Positions 1 to 8,425 are shown, numbered from the stretch's first letter. The stretch is 20,235 nt of DNA from Actinomycetota bacterium (GCA_009698295.1 WLQO01000006.1:1-20235), one strand, 5' to 3'. Translations and numbers: made by a program. Notes: generated by a model not told the origin, from the sequence alone.

Positions 1-105
1 ATCGCTGGACGAATTCGTCGCCTCTTGGCGATGGCCGATAAACGCGCAGGAGAGCTTGGAATTCCAGATACTGAAGCCGGCCTTTCACCAGATCTTCTCA
101 ATTAG
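1..105 (+). CDS. whiA: WhiA-type DNA-binding regulator, C-terminal fragment
   Basis: This is the last 34 codons of an ORF that enters from the left edge and stops at TAG (103-105). The residues IAGRIRRLLAMADKRA match the end of the helix-turn-helix domain of WhiA (DUF199), the actinobacterial relative of homing-endonuclease-like regulators that controls sporulation or cell division genes. The position immediately upstream of gap-pgk-tpiA is the usual place of whiA in actinobacteria, where it follows uvrC, rapZ and yvcK. The last residues are a short variable tail. Only the C-terminus is visible, so domain completeness cannot be judged. The assignment rests on the short motif plus gene order. 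Confidence 0.82.
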   Translation: MAGRIRRLLAMADKRAGELGIPDTEAGLSPDLLN

Positions 106-119
106 TTAATCTAATTGAG
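97..119 (+). other. 9-bp inverted repeat spanning the whiA stop codon
   Basis: CTCAATTAG (97-105) and CTAATTGAG (111-119) are perfect complements around a TTAAT loop. The left arm contains the whiA stop codon. It could form a 3'-end hairpin on the whiA mRNA. No T-run follows, so it is not a classical rho-independent terminator, and the AT-rich stem is only moderately stable. Confidence 0.5.
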
Positions 120-237
120 CGTAATTCCTACGTGAAGGTAACTACGCACGGCTGGTAAGATTACTCACGACCCCAATGATGTGGCAGTTTTATTGCCGTA
201 TACCCATCTGGTGCTACTGATATTGGCAACGGGTCCT

Positions 238-255
238 TACACTTCTAAAGCGAGG
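238..255 (+). promoter_or_regulatory. Weak candidate gap promoter and ribosome binding site
   Basis: The 157-bp spacer between whiA and gap is the likely place for a promoter of the glycolytic cluster. The best -10-like hexamer I see is TACACT (238-243); no convincing -35 lies 16-18 bp upstream. GAGG at 252-255 sits 7 nt before the GTG start of gap and is the Shine-Dalgarno. If the hexamer is used, the 5' leader would be only about a dozen nucleotides. The rest of the spacer (120-237) shows nothing I can assign. Confidence 0.3.
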
Positions 256-262
256 TTTTTAC

Positions 263-1261
263 GTGATTAATGTTGGAATTAATGGATTTGGACGAATTGG
301 CCGCAACTTCTTTCGCGCCGCACTTACTAACCCAAATATAAATATCGTTGCTATCAACGATTTAACCGATAACGCCACTTTGGCGCACCTTCTAAAGTAC
401 GACTCAATCTTGGGCCGTCTCGGCCTTGAAGTAACACACACAGAAGATTCAATCACTGTTGGTGGAAAGACAATGAAGGTATTTGCAGATCGCGATCCAG
501 CAAATCTACCTTGGGCTTCAGTTAAAGCCGATATCGTCATCGAATCCACTGGCCACTTCACCAAAGCTGCTGATGCCAAGAAGCACATAACAGCCGGTGC
601 GAAGAAGGTAATCATTTCTGCACCTGCATCTGATGAAGACATCACAATTGTTATGGGCGTAAATCACGAAAAGTACGACCCTGCTAGCCACCATGTTATT
701 TCTAACGCATCTTGCACAACCAACTGCCTTGCTCCAATGGCTAAGGTTCTTCAAGACAACTGGGGAATTGTTAAGGGCTTGATGACAACGATCCATGCCT
801 ACACAAATGACCAGGTAATTCTTGACTTCCCTCACAAAGATCTGCGCCGCGCCCGCGCTGCTGCAACGAATATGATCCCAACTTCAACTGGCGCAGCTAA
901 AGCGATCTCCTTGGTTCTACCTGAGCTAAAGGGCAAGTTAGATGGCTACGCAATGCGCGTTCCAGTTCCAACTGGTTCTGCTACTGATTTAACTGTTGAA
1001 CTTGCAAAGGAAGCAACAGCAGCAGAGATCAATGCCGCAATGAAGGCTGCCGCAAATGGTGCGCTAAAGGGATACCTTTCTTACACCGAAGATCCAATCG
1101 TTTCTTCAGATATCGTCACAGATCCATCATCTTGTATCTTCGATTCCGGCCTCACAAAGGTTATTGGTAATCAGGTAAAGATCGTTGGTTGGTATGACAA
1201 CGAATGGGGCTACTCAAACCGCCTCGTTGATCTAGTAGGTCTTGTCGGAAAATCTCTCTAA
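263..1261 (+). CDS. gap: Glyceraldehyde-3-phosphate dehydrogenase, type I
   Basis: This cytosolic glycolytic enzyme oxidises and phosphorylates glyceraldehyde 3-phosphate to 1,3-bisphosphoglycerate. The 332-residue protein has the usual family length. The N-terminal Rossmann motif NGFGRIGR lies at residues 7-14, and Asp33 after the second strand favours NAD over NADP. The catalytic signature SNASCTTNCLAP has Cys151 as nucleophile, and His178 is the expected general base. The C-terminal WYDNEWGYSNR motif is present. The start is GTG at 263, chosen because it begins the Rossmann strand directly and has GAGG 7 nt upstream. It is followed 5 nt later by pgk, so the two are almost certainly cotranscribed. 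No truncation or missing catalytic residue is seen. Confidence 0.97.
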   Translation: MINVGINGFGRIGRNFFRAALTNPNINIVAINDLTDNATLAHLLKYDSILGRLGLEVTHTEDSITVGGKTMKVFADRDPANLPWASVKADIVIESTGHFTKAADAKKHITAGAKKVIISAPASDEDITIVMGVNHEKYDPASHHVISNASCTTNCLAPMAKVLQDNWGIVKGLMTTIHAYTNDQVILDFPHKDLRRARAAATNMIPTSTGAAKAISLVLPELKGKLDGYAMRVPVPTGSATDLTVELAKEATAAEINAAMKAAANGALKGYLSYTEDPIVSSDIVTDPSSCIFDSGLTKVIGNQVKIVGWYDNEWGYSNRLVDLVGLVGKSL

Positions 1262-1266
1262 TTTAG

Positions 1267-2469
1267 ATGGGAAATTCTGCAATTAGCACGCTAGAAAATT
1301 TTGTTGTAGCCGGTAAGCGAGTATTTCTTCGCTGCGATTTAAACGTCCCATTAAAGGATGGAAAGATCACAGATGATGGACGCATACGCGCCTCGCTACC
1401 GACTATCAAAACGCTCCTTGCAAATGGTGCGAGCCTGGTTATCGCCGCCCACTTAGGAAGACCAAAGGGTGAAGTAAAACCAGAGTTATCACTTGCACCC
1501 GTTGCTGCGCGTTTATCAGAACTGCTTGGTACCGAAGTTAAATTCGCCGGTTTAGTCACAGGTGGCGATGTAACAACTAAGGCCCACGCCTTAAAGAGCG
1601 GTGAAATTCTCTTACTAGAAAATATTAGATTTGCTGCGGCAGAGACTTCAAAAGACGAATCAGAACGAGCAGCCTTTGCCAAGGAATTGGCAGAACTTGC
1701 AGATCTCTATGTTGGCGATGGATTTGGTGCGGTGCATCGCAAACATGCATCCGTCTTTGATCTTCCAAAACTTCTGCCTCATGTTGCCGGAACGTTGGTT
1801 GCGGCAGAAGTAGAAGTTCTTAAGAAGTTAACTCAAAGCCCAGAACGTCCTTATGGGGTAGTTCTTGGTGGTGCAAAAGTCTCTGACAAGATCGGCGTTA
1901 TCGCTAACTTGCTTGGCAAGGTAGATGTCATGGCGATCGGCGGCGGAATGGTCTTCACATTCTTAGCGGCGCAAGGTAAAGAGATCGGCACATCTTTAGT
2001 TGAAAAAGATCTGATTGAAACTGTGCAAGGTCTAATAAAGCAAGCAGCCGCTTCGGGCGTTAATTTAGTTTTACCGACAGATATTGTCGTTGCCCCGAAA
2101 TTCGCAGCTGATTCACCTGCAACTCTCGTTAGTGCAGATGCAATTCCTGCAGATCAAATGGGGCTAGATATCGGACCGGATTCTGCTGCTGCATTTGCTG
2201 CTGCAATTCGCGGATGTAAGACGGTCTTTTGGAATGGCCCTATGGGAGTTTTTGAATTTGCGGCCTTTTCTAACGGAACAAAGGTTGTTGCTCAAGCGCT
2301 AACTGAAGTTTCTGGAATCTCAGTTGTTGGCGGCGGAGATTCTGCAGCAGCGGTACGTGCCCTTGGCTTTGCAGATAATGATTTCGGTTATATCTCAACT
2401 GGCGGAGGCGCTTCCTTGGAGTACTTGGAAGGCAAGGAACTCCCAGGGCTTACCGCTTTAGATCTTTAA
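1267..2469 (+). CDS. pgk: Phosphoglycerate kinase
   Basis: The enzyme transfers phosphate from 1,3-bisphosphoglycerate to ADP, the first ATP-yielding step of lower glycolysis. The 400 residues cover both lobes. Near the N-terminus are RCDLNVPL and HLGRPKGE (substrate-binding basic residues). GDGFGAVHRKHAS is the form common in actinobacteria. The nucleotide lobe shows LGGAKVSDKI, FWNGPMGVFE and the C-terminal GGGDSAAA and STGGGASLEYL loops. ATG 1267 begins 5 nt after the gap stop codon. No strong Shine-Dalgarno is visible, so translation may depend on coupling to gap. There is a 59-bp gap before tpiA. Confidence 0.97.
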   Translation: MGNSAISTLENFVVAGKRVFLRCDLNVPLKDGKITDDGRIRASLPTIKTLLANGASLVIAAHLGRPKGEVKPELSLAPVAARLSELLGTEVKFAGLVTGGDVTTKAHALKSGEILLLENIRFAAAETSKDESERAAFAKELAELADLYVGDGFGAVHRKHASVFDLPKLLPHVAGTLVAAEVEVLKKLTQSPERPYGVVLGGAKVSDKIGVIANLLGKVDVMAIGGGMVFTFLAAQGKEIGTSLVEKDLIETVQGLIKQAAASGVNLVLPTDIVVAPKFAADSPATLVSADAIPADQMGLDIGPDSAAAFAAAIRGCKTVFWNGPMGVFEFAAFSNGTKVVAQALTEVSGISVVGGGDSAAAVRALGFADNDFGYISTGGGASLEYLEGKELPGLTALDL

Positions 2470-2528
2470 TTTAAACAATTTCCTCAAAGATTCAGTATCG
2501 TTGCAGTAACTAGTAAAAGGAGCAGATC

Positions 2529-3308
2529 ATGCGTAAGCCGCTAATGGCAGGTAACTGGAAGATGAATTTAAATCATCTAGAAGCGATAGCAGTTGCCCAA
2601 AAGTTGGTCTATTCACTTGGCGATAAAGATTACGACGCCGTGGATATTGCGATCATTCCTCCATTTACTGATATTCGCTCTATCCAAACATTGATTGATG
2701 GTGATCGTCTGCGCTTGCTTTACGGTGCGCAAGATATTTCTCCTGAAGCAAGCGGGGCCTTTACTGGAGATATTTCAGGGCATATGTTGGCAAAGCTAGG
2801 CTGTACTTTTGTTGTTATCGGCCACTCTGAACGTCGCGCGATTCATAAAGAAGATGATGCGCTGATAAATCGCAAGATAAAGGCAGCACTTGCCAACGAA
2901 TTAACTCCAATATTCTGTGTTGGCGAAGAACTTTCAATACGCGAATCAGGTGCGCATGTTTCGCATGTGATCCGCCAAATTCGCGCAGGTTTAGAAGGAT
3001 TCACCAAACCAGAGCTAAAGAAAATTGTTATCGCTTACGAACCAGTGTGGGCGATCGGCACCGGCAAGACTGCAACTCCAGAAGATGCCCAAGAAGTCTG
3101 CGCTGCAATCCGAGAAGAGATTGGTTCAATTGGCTCTGCCGAAATCGCATCCAATATGCGAATCCTGTACGGCGGATCTGTTAAATCTTCAAATATCTCA
3201 GAGATCATGAAGCAGGTCGATGTCGATGGCGCACTAATCGGGGGAGCGAGCCTAGACCCTGAGGAATTGGCTAAGATCGCCAAGTTCTACGAGGTAGAAA
3301 GCGCCTAA
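2529..3308 (+). CDS. tpiA: Triosephosphate isomerase
   Basis: The enzyme interconverts dihydroxyacetone phosphate and glyceraldehyde 3-phosphate in the cytosol. The 259-residue TIM barrel has all active-site elements: GNWKMN with Lys11, IGHSERR with His99, AYEPVWAIGTGKTAT with Glu171 and the flexible loop that follows, then YGGSVK and IGGASL for phosphate binding. Near residue 68 it has AQD where many homologues have AQN; I believe this is common in actinobacteria. The start ATG is well supported by AAAAGGAG (2515-2522) 6 nt upstream. The 59-bp gap after pgk shows no clear terminator, so the gene probably shares the gap-pgk transcript. Confidence 0.97.
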   Translation: MRKPLMAGNWKMNLNHLEAIAVAQKLVYSLGDKDYDAVDIAIIPPFTDIRSIQTLIDGDRLRLLYGAQDISPEASGAFTGDISGHMLAKLGCTFVVIGHSERRAIHKEDDALINRKIKAALANELTPIFCVGEELSIRESGAHVSHVIRQIRAGLEGFTKPELKKIVIAYEPVWAIGTGKTATPEDAQEVCAAIREEIGSIGSAEIASNMRILYGGSVKSSNISEIMKQVDVDGALIGGASLDPEELAKIAKFYEVESA

Positions 3309-3313
3309 GGCGC
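3301..3313 (+). other. GC-rich hairpin with the tpiA stop codon as its loop
   Basis: GCGCC (3301-3305) and GGCGC (3309-3313) pair perfectly around TAA, the tpiA stop codon. A competing 6-bp pairing is AAGCGC (3299-3304) with GCGCTT (3312-3317). No T-run follows, so intrinsic termination is unlikely; a pause or 3'-end stabilising role is conceivable. Confidence 0.4.
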
Positions 3314-3323
3314 GCTTGCTATC

Positions 3324-3329
3324 TAGTAT
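3324..3329 (+). promoter_or_regulatory. Candidate -10 box for secG-rbpA
   Basis: TAGTAT fits the actinobacterial TANNNT -10 pattern and lies in the 64-bp tpiA-secG spacer, with a predicted start near 3336. No recognisable -35 is present. It would let secG-rbpA be expressed apart from glycolysis, but readthrough from tpiA is equally possible. Confidence 0.3.
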
Positions 3330-3372
3330 CCTTACGCTCTATCTCCATCCAAAACATTAGGGGTTGTACATC

Positions 3373-3603
3373 GTGGCTCTAGCTCTCTCAATCTTGTTGA
3401 TCGTCACCAGTATCTTGATGATCTTGCTCGTTCTGCTCCATAAAGGAAAAGGCTCTGGTCTCTCTGACCTATTCGGCGGTGGAATTTCCTCTAATTACGG
3501 TGGCTCATCAGTCGTTGAGAGAAACTTAGATCGCATCACTATCGTTGTTGGTGGTATTTGGTTCGGCGGCGTTGTCGCGCTAAGTCTTGTTTTGAAGGGT
3601 TAA
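3373..3603 (+). CDS. secG: Preprotein translocase subunit SecG
   Basis: SecG is the small accessory subunit of the SecYEG channel in the cytoplasmic membrane. The protein has two transmembrane segments, about residues 2-21 and 54-73, joined by a glycine/serine-rich loop with the family-typical LLHKGKGSGLSDLFGGG. I place the start at GTG 3373, giving 76 residues. AGGGG (3359-3363) lies 9 nt before it, whereas the upstream in-frame TTG at 3364 directly abuts that Shine-Dalgarno. Location after tpiA is the usual actinobacterial arrangement. The stop is 3 nt from the rbpA start, so the two are coupled. Confidence 0.93.
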   Translation: MALALSILLIVTSILMILLVLLHKGKGSGLSDLFGGGISSNYGGSSVVERNLDRITIVVGGIWFGGVVALSLVLKG

Positions 3604-3606
3604 TAA

Positions 3607-3945
3607 ATGGCAAGTGCAATTCGCGGAAGCCGTGTCGGCGCCGGCCCAATGGGCGAGGCTGAACGCGGAGATCAGATCGAGCGCGCTACCGTTTCATACT
3701 GGTGCGGCAATGGACATGAAGTTCGTCCTTCATTTGCTGTTGAAGAGACCGTTGTAATTCCTGCTGAATGGGATTGCCCTAAGTGCGGCTTGCCAGCAGG
3801 ACGCGATCGCAATAATCCACCAAAGGCTGTTGTAAATATTCCTTACAAGACTCATTTAGCTTATGTAAAAGAACGTCGCACTGATACTGAAGGCGCAAAG
3901 ATTCTCGAAGATGCTCTGCGCAAACTTCGTGGAGATGACGAGTAA
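3607..3945 (+). CDS. rbpA: RNA polymerase-binding protein RbpA
   Basis: RbpA is an actinobacteria-specific transcription factor that binds RNA polymerase and the group 1 sigma factor and helps open promoters. The 112-residue protein has the N-terminal basic tail, a core with a zinc-type set Cys33, His37, Cys57 and Cys60 (CGNGH and CPKC), a basic linker near residues 66-72, and a C-terminal sigma-interaction segment from about residue 78 (HLAYVKERR). AAGGG at the secG 3' end serves as its Shine-Dalgarno. Its stop codon directly abuts the stop codon of the convergent pgi gene. It is a strong taxonomic marker for Actinomycetota. Confidence 0.96.
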   Translation: MASAIRGSRVGAGPMGEAERGDQIERATVSYWCGNGHEVRPSFAVEETVVIPAEWDCPKCGLPAGRDRNNPPKAVVNIPYKTHLAYVKERRTDTEGAKILEDALRKLRGDDE

Positions 3946-5481
3946 TTAAAGAGCTTTAGCAGCTTTTAAGAGTTGAGAAATACCCGCACTTCTATCTTGC
4001 AGATGCAAGCGAAGGAGCGGGTATTTTCTTGCCGCAAGCGCACGTGAATCACCGATTGCTTGCGCCATTAGTAAAGTTTGAAAATCAAAACTACGACCGG
4101 GTATAGCGAAATTAGTCTTCGTCGAACCAGTTACCTGTAAGAAAGTACCGTTCTGTTGGCCACCCTTGTGGAATTGACCAGTTGAGTGCAGAAACCTTGG
4201 CCCCCAACCAAAACTTACTGGGCGCCCGGACTTTTCCGACAAAATGCTGCGCAATTCTGCAAGTGCGGCATCATCTTTACGATCTAGATAAGCCATGATG
4301 GCGATATATCCATCTGCATCGGTGGTTGCAATCAAATTCTTTAGCGCCGCGGTTAAGGTATTTCCATCCCCAAAAATCTCAACAACCTCATCGAGTGCAG
4401 AAGGTTGCAACTGTGGCAATTTGTTATTCCACTCGCTTAGGACAATCGATGTTGCCTCTTTCGCCTCGGTAACATTTGGTTGATTAAATGGATCGGTACC
4501 AAGTGCGGCGCCCATCAAAGCCGTCACCCATTCCCAGAAGAGAAAATGTTCACCGAGTTCTGCCGAAACGCTCAATTGCGCACCAGGTGCGAAGGCGATC
4601 GAGAAAGCGCCGCCACCTTCTGCCTCATCAAAACTTTCTGTTGCAATTGGTAGTCGTCCGGTCTGTTCTTTGCCAGTTGATTCCGCGATTAACTGCTCAA
4701 TCCAATCTGAGAGCCCGGGAAATTTTGAACCAAGGTCAGTAAATCCTAAGAATTGTTTATTCTGGGTGATCAGTAAATATGCAACATCTAGCACGGTGGC
4801 CGGCTCGCTAATGATTTGCGCTCGGCAATCTCCGGCTTGGTCTAAAAGAATTGAGGCATCAACGCCCATCAACGTAGCCGGAGTCAAGCCAAATGCGGTT
4901 AGCGCGCTAAAACGCCCGCCCACATTTGGATCTGCGTTAATTACTGAAAATCCCTTAGCTCTTACATCAATGTCCAGCGGTGAACCTGGATCTGTCACAA
5001 ATAACATGTGATCGCGCGGATCTAAATTCGCGCTTTTTAGGTAGCCTTCAAAGAAGGCGCGCTGTGATGCAGTTTCAATAGTTGATCCAGATTTTGAGCT
5101 GACGATTACTAGCAATTTATCGGGGGAGTCCTTGAGAGCATGATCTAGGTAATCAGGATCTGTTGAATCAAGGATAAATATCTTCTTGCCATATGTCTTG
5201 GCTATTACTTCTGGCGCTAATGAAGATCCGCCCATTCCACAAAGCACTAAGTTCTCGCGTTCTCTAAACTTTGCAGCGATTGCATCTAGTATCGGCAGTA
5301 GTTCGCGAGAACTCTCATCTAAATCAACCCAGTTAAGGCGTATTGCTGCTTCAGTTGCAGCGGCCGGGCCCCAAGTATTGGAATCTTTCGCAGCCAGACG
5401 CGGGTGGGCTTTGGCTAAGGTTAAGTAAATTGGATCATTGCGATCGATCTTTTTAAGTGCAGGGCCAGCTAAAGCGATCAT
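3946..5481 (-). CDS. pgi: Glucose-6-phosphate isomerase (actinobacterial/Tal-Pgi-type)
   Basis: The enzyme interconverts glucose 6-phosphate and fructose 6-phosphate. The 511-residue protein has the two sugar-isomerase halves: CGMGGSSLAPE (81-91), VSSKSGSTIE (128-137) for the sugar phosphate, NVGGRFSALTAFGL (186-199), IAESTGKE around the expected catalytic Glu267, and HSTGQFHKGG (432-441). These forms resemble the isomerase module found fused to transaldolase in some bacteria, but there is no transaldolase domain here. Its ATG shares its A with the tkt stop codon (TAATG), so it is the last, translationally coupled gene of ctaA-tkt-pgi. It ends flush against rbpA on the opposite strand. Confidence 0.92.
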   Translation of the reverse strand: MIALAGPALKKIDRNDPIYLTLAKAHPRLAAKDSNTWGPAAATEAAIRLNWVDLDESSRELLPILDAIAAKFRERENLVLCGMGGSSLAPEVIAKTYGKKIFILDSTDPDYLDHALKDSPDKLLVIVSSKSGSTIETASQRAFFEGYLKSANLDPRDHMLFVTDPGSPLDIDVRAKGFSVINADPNVGGRFSALTAFGLTPATLMGVDASILLDQAGDCRAQIISEPATVLDVAYLLITQNKQFLGFTDLGSKFPGLSDWIEQLIAESTGKEQTGRLPIATESFDEAEGGGAFSIAFAPGAQLSVSAELGEHFLFWEWVTALMGAALGTDPFNQPNVTEAKEATSIVLSEWNNKLPQLQPSALDEVVEIFGDGNTLTAALKNLIATTDADGYIAIMAYLDRKDDAALAELRSILSEKSGRPVSFGWGPRFLHSTGQFHKGGQQNGTFLQVTGSTKTNFAIPGRSFDFQTLLMAQAIGDSRALAARKYPLLRLHLQDRSAGISQLLKAAKAL

Positions 5482-7532
5482 TATTTTAGCGCTGCTTCAA
5501 TTTTTGCGACGATCGCATCTGGGCCAAATCCGAACTCCGCAAACAATTTAGTGGCAGAGGCTGATGCACCAAAGTGCTCCAGTGAAATCGCGATTCCGCT
5601 GTCACCGATATATTCGCGCCAACCTTGTGCGATACCTGCCTCAATGCTTACCTTTAAGCGGGCAGCCTTGGGCAGAACGTTTTCACGGTAAGCCGGACTC
5701 TCTTCTTCAAACCACTCTAAACACGGCGCGCTGACGACACGGGTAGCAATAGATTTCGCTTCAAGTATTTCTTGCACGGCCAACGCAACGCAAACTTCAG
5801 ATCCTGTTGCAATAATTACTACCTCAGCAGTTTTCGCTGAATCTTTTAGAATGTAAGCGCCTTTATTTACCAACTCTGCTGGACTATGTGAACTCCGATC
5901 AAAGACTGGCAGGTTTTGGCGGGAGAGTAGTAGTCCAGCTGGCTTGCGACGGAGCATTATCGCTTTCCAAGCCTCACGAACTTCATTGGCATCAGCAGGT
6001 CGCACGACAGATAAATTAGGGATCGCGCGAAGCGTTGCTAAATGTTCGACCGGCTGATGTGTTGGACCATCTTCACCGAGACCGATTGAATCGTGGCTCC
6101 AAATAAAGATGCTAGGTAGATCCATAATTGCAGCCAGGCGAACCGCGGGTCGCATGTAATCACTAAATACCGCAAAAGTTCCACCGAAAGTCTTTGATAA
6201 ACCATGCAAAGCGATGCCATTTAAAATTGAACCCATGGCATGTTCGCGGATTCCAAAGTGGATCATTCGCCCGTAAGGATTAGCGCCAGCCATTTTGCTG
6301 CTAGCAGGCAGGAAAGAACCCGAACTATTGATTATGGTGTTATTGCTTCCCGCTAAATCTGCAGAACCACCCCAGAATTCTGGAAGAGATTTTGCCAGCG
6401 CAGCAATTACTTCGCCAGATGCTTTACGAGTTGCGACATCTTTACCTGCTGGATATTGCGGAAGATCCGCATCCCATCCTGAAGGTAGTTCACCGCTGAT
6501 TAGGCGCTTTAATAAAGTTGCACGATCAGCGTTGGCTCCCTGCCATTTGCTAAATTTCTCATCCCATATTTTGCGATTAGCGGCGCTGCGAGCTTTAACT
6601 TCGCGCACATGGCTCAAAACATCTGCCGGCATTGCAAAATGTTCTTCAGGGCTAAGGCCTAGTGCTTTCTTGGTTTCAATAATTTCTTCAGCACCTAGCG
6701 CCGAACCATGTGATTCTGCTGTATTTCGTGCTTTAGGTGCGGGCCATGCGATTACCGATTTCATGCGAATCAAAGTTGGTTTTGTAATCTCACTCTTTGC
6801 TGCTTTCATCGCAGCGTCTAGCTTAGGTAGATCCACGCTGCCATCACTTGCCGCTGCCACATCGATAACGTTCCAACCATATGCGCGATAACGTGCTGAG
6901 ACATCTTCAGTAAAAGCGATATGGGTATCGCCCTCGATTGAGATGCGATTGTCGTCGTAAATAACTTTTAAGTTTCCGAGATCTTGGGTGCCAGCTAGCG
7001 ATGAAGCTTCGCTGCTTACTCCTTCTTGTAGATCTCCATCTGAGCAGATCACCCAGATATTGTGATCAAAGAGCGAAGAATTAGCGGGCGCATCTGGATC
7101 TAACAGTCCGCGTTCATAACGTGATGCCATCGCCATTCCAACTGCAGTAGCAACGCCGGCACCTAGCGGACCAGTAGTCATCTCTACGCCAGCTGTATGT
7201 CCAAATTCGGGATGGCCTGGAGTTAATGAATTCCAGGTGCGGAAGGCTTTTAAATCTTCCATTTCTAAGCCATAACCGCTAAAGAAGAGTTGTGTGTAAA
7301 GAGTTAGCGAGGAATGTCCGCAAGAGAGAATAAAGCGATCGCGGCCTAGCCATTTTGGATCGGCAGGATCATGAATTAAATGGCGTTGAAATAAGTTATA
7401 GGCAACTGGTGCAAGTGACATCGCTGTGCCGGGATGGCCATGTCCAACATTTTGCACTGCATCCATTGCAAGGGCGCGGGCATATGCAACTGCGCGATCA
7501 TCGAGAGTTGACCAATTTTCAATAGTGCTCAT
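5481..7532 (-). CDS. tkt: Transketolase
   Basis: This thiamine-diphosphate enzyme of the non-oxidative pentose phosphate pathway transfers two-carbon ketol units. The 683-residue protein has normal length and three domains. Visible markers are GHGHPG (30-35, His31), the cofactor/metal motif CSDGDLQEG (163-171) with Asn195 downstream, ESHG with His275, FGIREHAMG with catalytic Glu430, and HDSIGLGEDGPTHQ (480-493). The last ~130 residues form the C-terminal domain. The ATG overlaps the ctaA stop by one base and GGGAG lies about 10 nt upstream inside ctaA. In many actinobacteria this gene heads a run of tal, pgi, zwf, opcA and pgl; here only pgi follows. Confidence 0.96.
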   Translation of the reverse strand: MSTIENWSTLDDRAVAYARALAMDAVQNVGHGHPGTAMSLAPVAYNLFQRHLIHDPADPKWLGRDRFILSCGHSSLTLYTQLFFSGYGLEMEDLKAFRTWNSLTPGHPEFGHTAGVEMTTGPLGAGVATAVGMAMASRYERGLLDPDAPANSSLFDHNIWVICSDGDLQEGVSSEASSLAGTQDLGNLKVIYDDNRISIEGDTHIAFTEDVSARYRAYGWNVIDVAAASDGSVDLPKLDAAMKAAKSEITKPTLIRMKSVIAWPAPKARNTAESHGSALGAEEIIETKKALGLSPEEHFAMPADVLSHVREVKARSAANRKIWDEKFSKWQGANADRATLLKRLISGELPSGWDADLPQYPAGKDVATRKASGEVIAALAKSLPEFWGGSADLAGSNNTIINSSGSFLPASSKMAGANPYGRMIHFGIREHAMGSILNGIALHGLSKTFGGTFAVFSDYMRPAVRLAAIMDLPSIFIWSHDSIGLGEDGPTHQPVEHLATLRAIPNLSVVRPADANEVREAWKAIMLRRKPAGLLLSRQNLPVFDRSSHSPAELVNKGAYILKDSAKTAEVVIIATGSEVCVALAVQEILEAKSIATRVVSAPCLEWFEEESPAYRENVLPKAARLKVSIEAGIAQGWREYIGDSGIAISLEHFGASASATKLFAEFGFGPDAIVAKIEAALK

Positions 7533-8419
7533 TAAGAATTTTCTCCCGCGCTGGTTGGTTGATTACGGACCGGGGAGGTTGTCATCGCTAATCGGATCCG
7601 CCACGCTGCGATCCAAACTAGGGTTGCGCCCAACAGGTGGGCAGCCACAATTATTTCAGGTATTCCGGTGAAGTATTGGATATACCCAATCGCGCCTTGT
7701 GCGAGCGCGATAATTGCAAAGATCGCAATACGCCGGCGGTGAATCTGGTTTGCACGAGCTGCGATATAGAGCGCTAAGGTCAAACCCAACAATGCGATAA
7801 CTGCATCGGCATGAATCCATGCAACTGTGCGGATATCAAAACCAAAGCGGCGCGCCTGCAAATCACCAGCATGAGGACCACTGCCTGTTACCAATGTTCC
7901 TAAGACAATTACCGCAAAAGATAGATATATATGAGCTTGTGAAAGGTTGGCGGTCAATTGCTCTGCAGCCTTTACCCGCTCAACAGTTGAATTGCGCCGG
8001 TCATAGATAGATGCTGCGCCGGCGATCAAGATAATTGAGAGCAGTAGATGGCCAGCAACCGGCAATGGGTGCAAATTTGTTAGGACGGTGATTCCACCGA
8101 GTACTCCTTGTCCTAAGATTCCGAGAACTTGTCCCAAAGCCAATAAGCGAAGATCTGTGCGCTTTGTAATTAAGACATGGGCTAAGACCGCAAGAGCCAC
8201 TGCGATTAAGGCAAAGGTAAGTAAACGATTTCCAAATTCAATCCAAGCGTGCAACTGGCCTTCGGCTTGGTGTGGCACTGGGGTGTAAGAACCGGCGGTG
8301 CACTCAGGCCAGGTGGGGCAACCGAGTCCAGATCCGGTAAGGCGGACAGCTCCACCAGTTAGGACCAACCCCGCCTGCAAGGTGAGTAAAGCTCCATACA
8401 AGGCGCGGCGTAATTTCAT
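7532..8419 (-). CDS. ctaA: Heme A synthase (COX15/CtaA family)
   Basis: This integral membrane enzyme converts heme O to heme A for aa3-type cytochrome oxidase. The 295-residue protein has about eight hydrophobic segments in two similar halves. Conserved elements include the external cysteine pair Cys34/Cys40 (GLGCPTWPEC), His57 with Glu61, His117 and His124 in NLHPLPVAGH, and His203 and His261 in the second half. Both heme-ligand pairs are intact. It is the first gene of ctaA-tkt-pgi and diverges from sufR, a pairing common in actinobacteria. The farnesyltransferase gene ctaB, usually adjacent, is not in the window. No Shine-Dalgarno precedes the ATG; a TAGTCT box 6 nt upstream suggests a leaderless mRNA. 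Confidence 0.94.
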   Translation of the reverse strand: MKLRRALYGALLTLQAGLVLTGGAVRLTGSGLGCPTWPECTAGSYTPVPHQAEGQLHAWIEFGNRLLTFALIAVALAVLAHVLITKRTDLRLLALGQVLGILGQGVLGGITVLTNLHPLPVAGHLLLSIILIAGAASIYDRRNSTVERVKAAEQLTANLSQAHIYLSFAVIVLGTLVTGSGPHAGDLQARRFGFDIRTVAWIHADAVIALLGLTLALYIAARANQIHRRRIAIFAIIALAQGAIGYIQYFTGIPEIIVAAHLLGATLVWIAAWRIRLAMTTSPVRNQPTSAGENS

Positions 8420-8425
8420 AGCCTA

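Noticed and set aside
259..645. ORF antisense to gap (minus strand)
   Set aside because: It overlaps conserved gap codons on the opposite strand and shows no domain or start signal.
3364..3372. TTG start for secG
   Set aside because: The Shine-Dalgarno AGGGG directly touches the TTG, leaving no spacing; GTG 3373 is 9 nt away and starts the first membrane helix.
3946..5481. Transaldolase-isomerase fusion
   Set aside because: The sequence resembles the isomerase part of such fusions but begins directly with it; 511 residues leave no room for a transaldolase barrel.
6295..6891. 198-codon ORF on the + strand opposite tkt
   Set aside because: It lies wholly within the well-conserved tkt gene, has no recognisable motif and looks like an antisense shadow.
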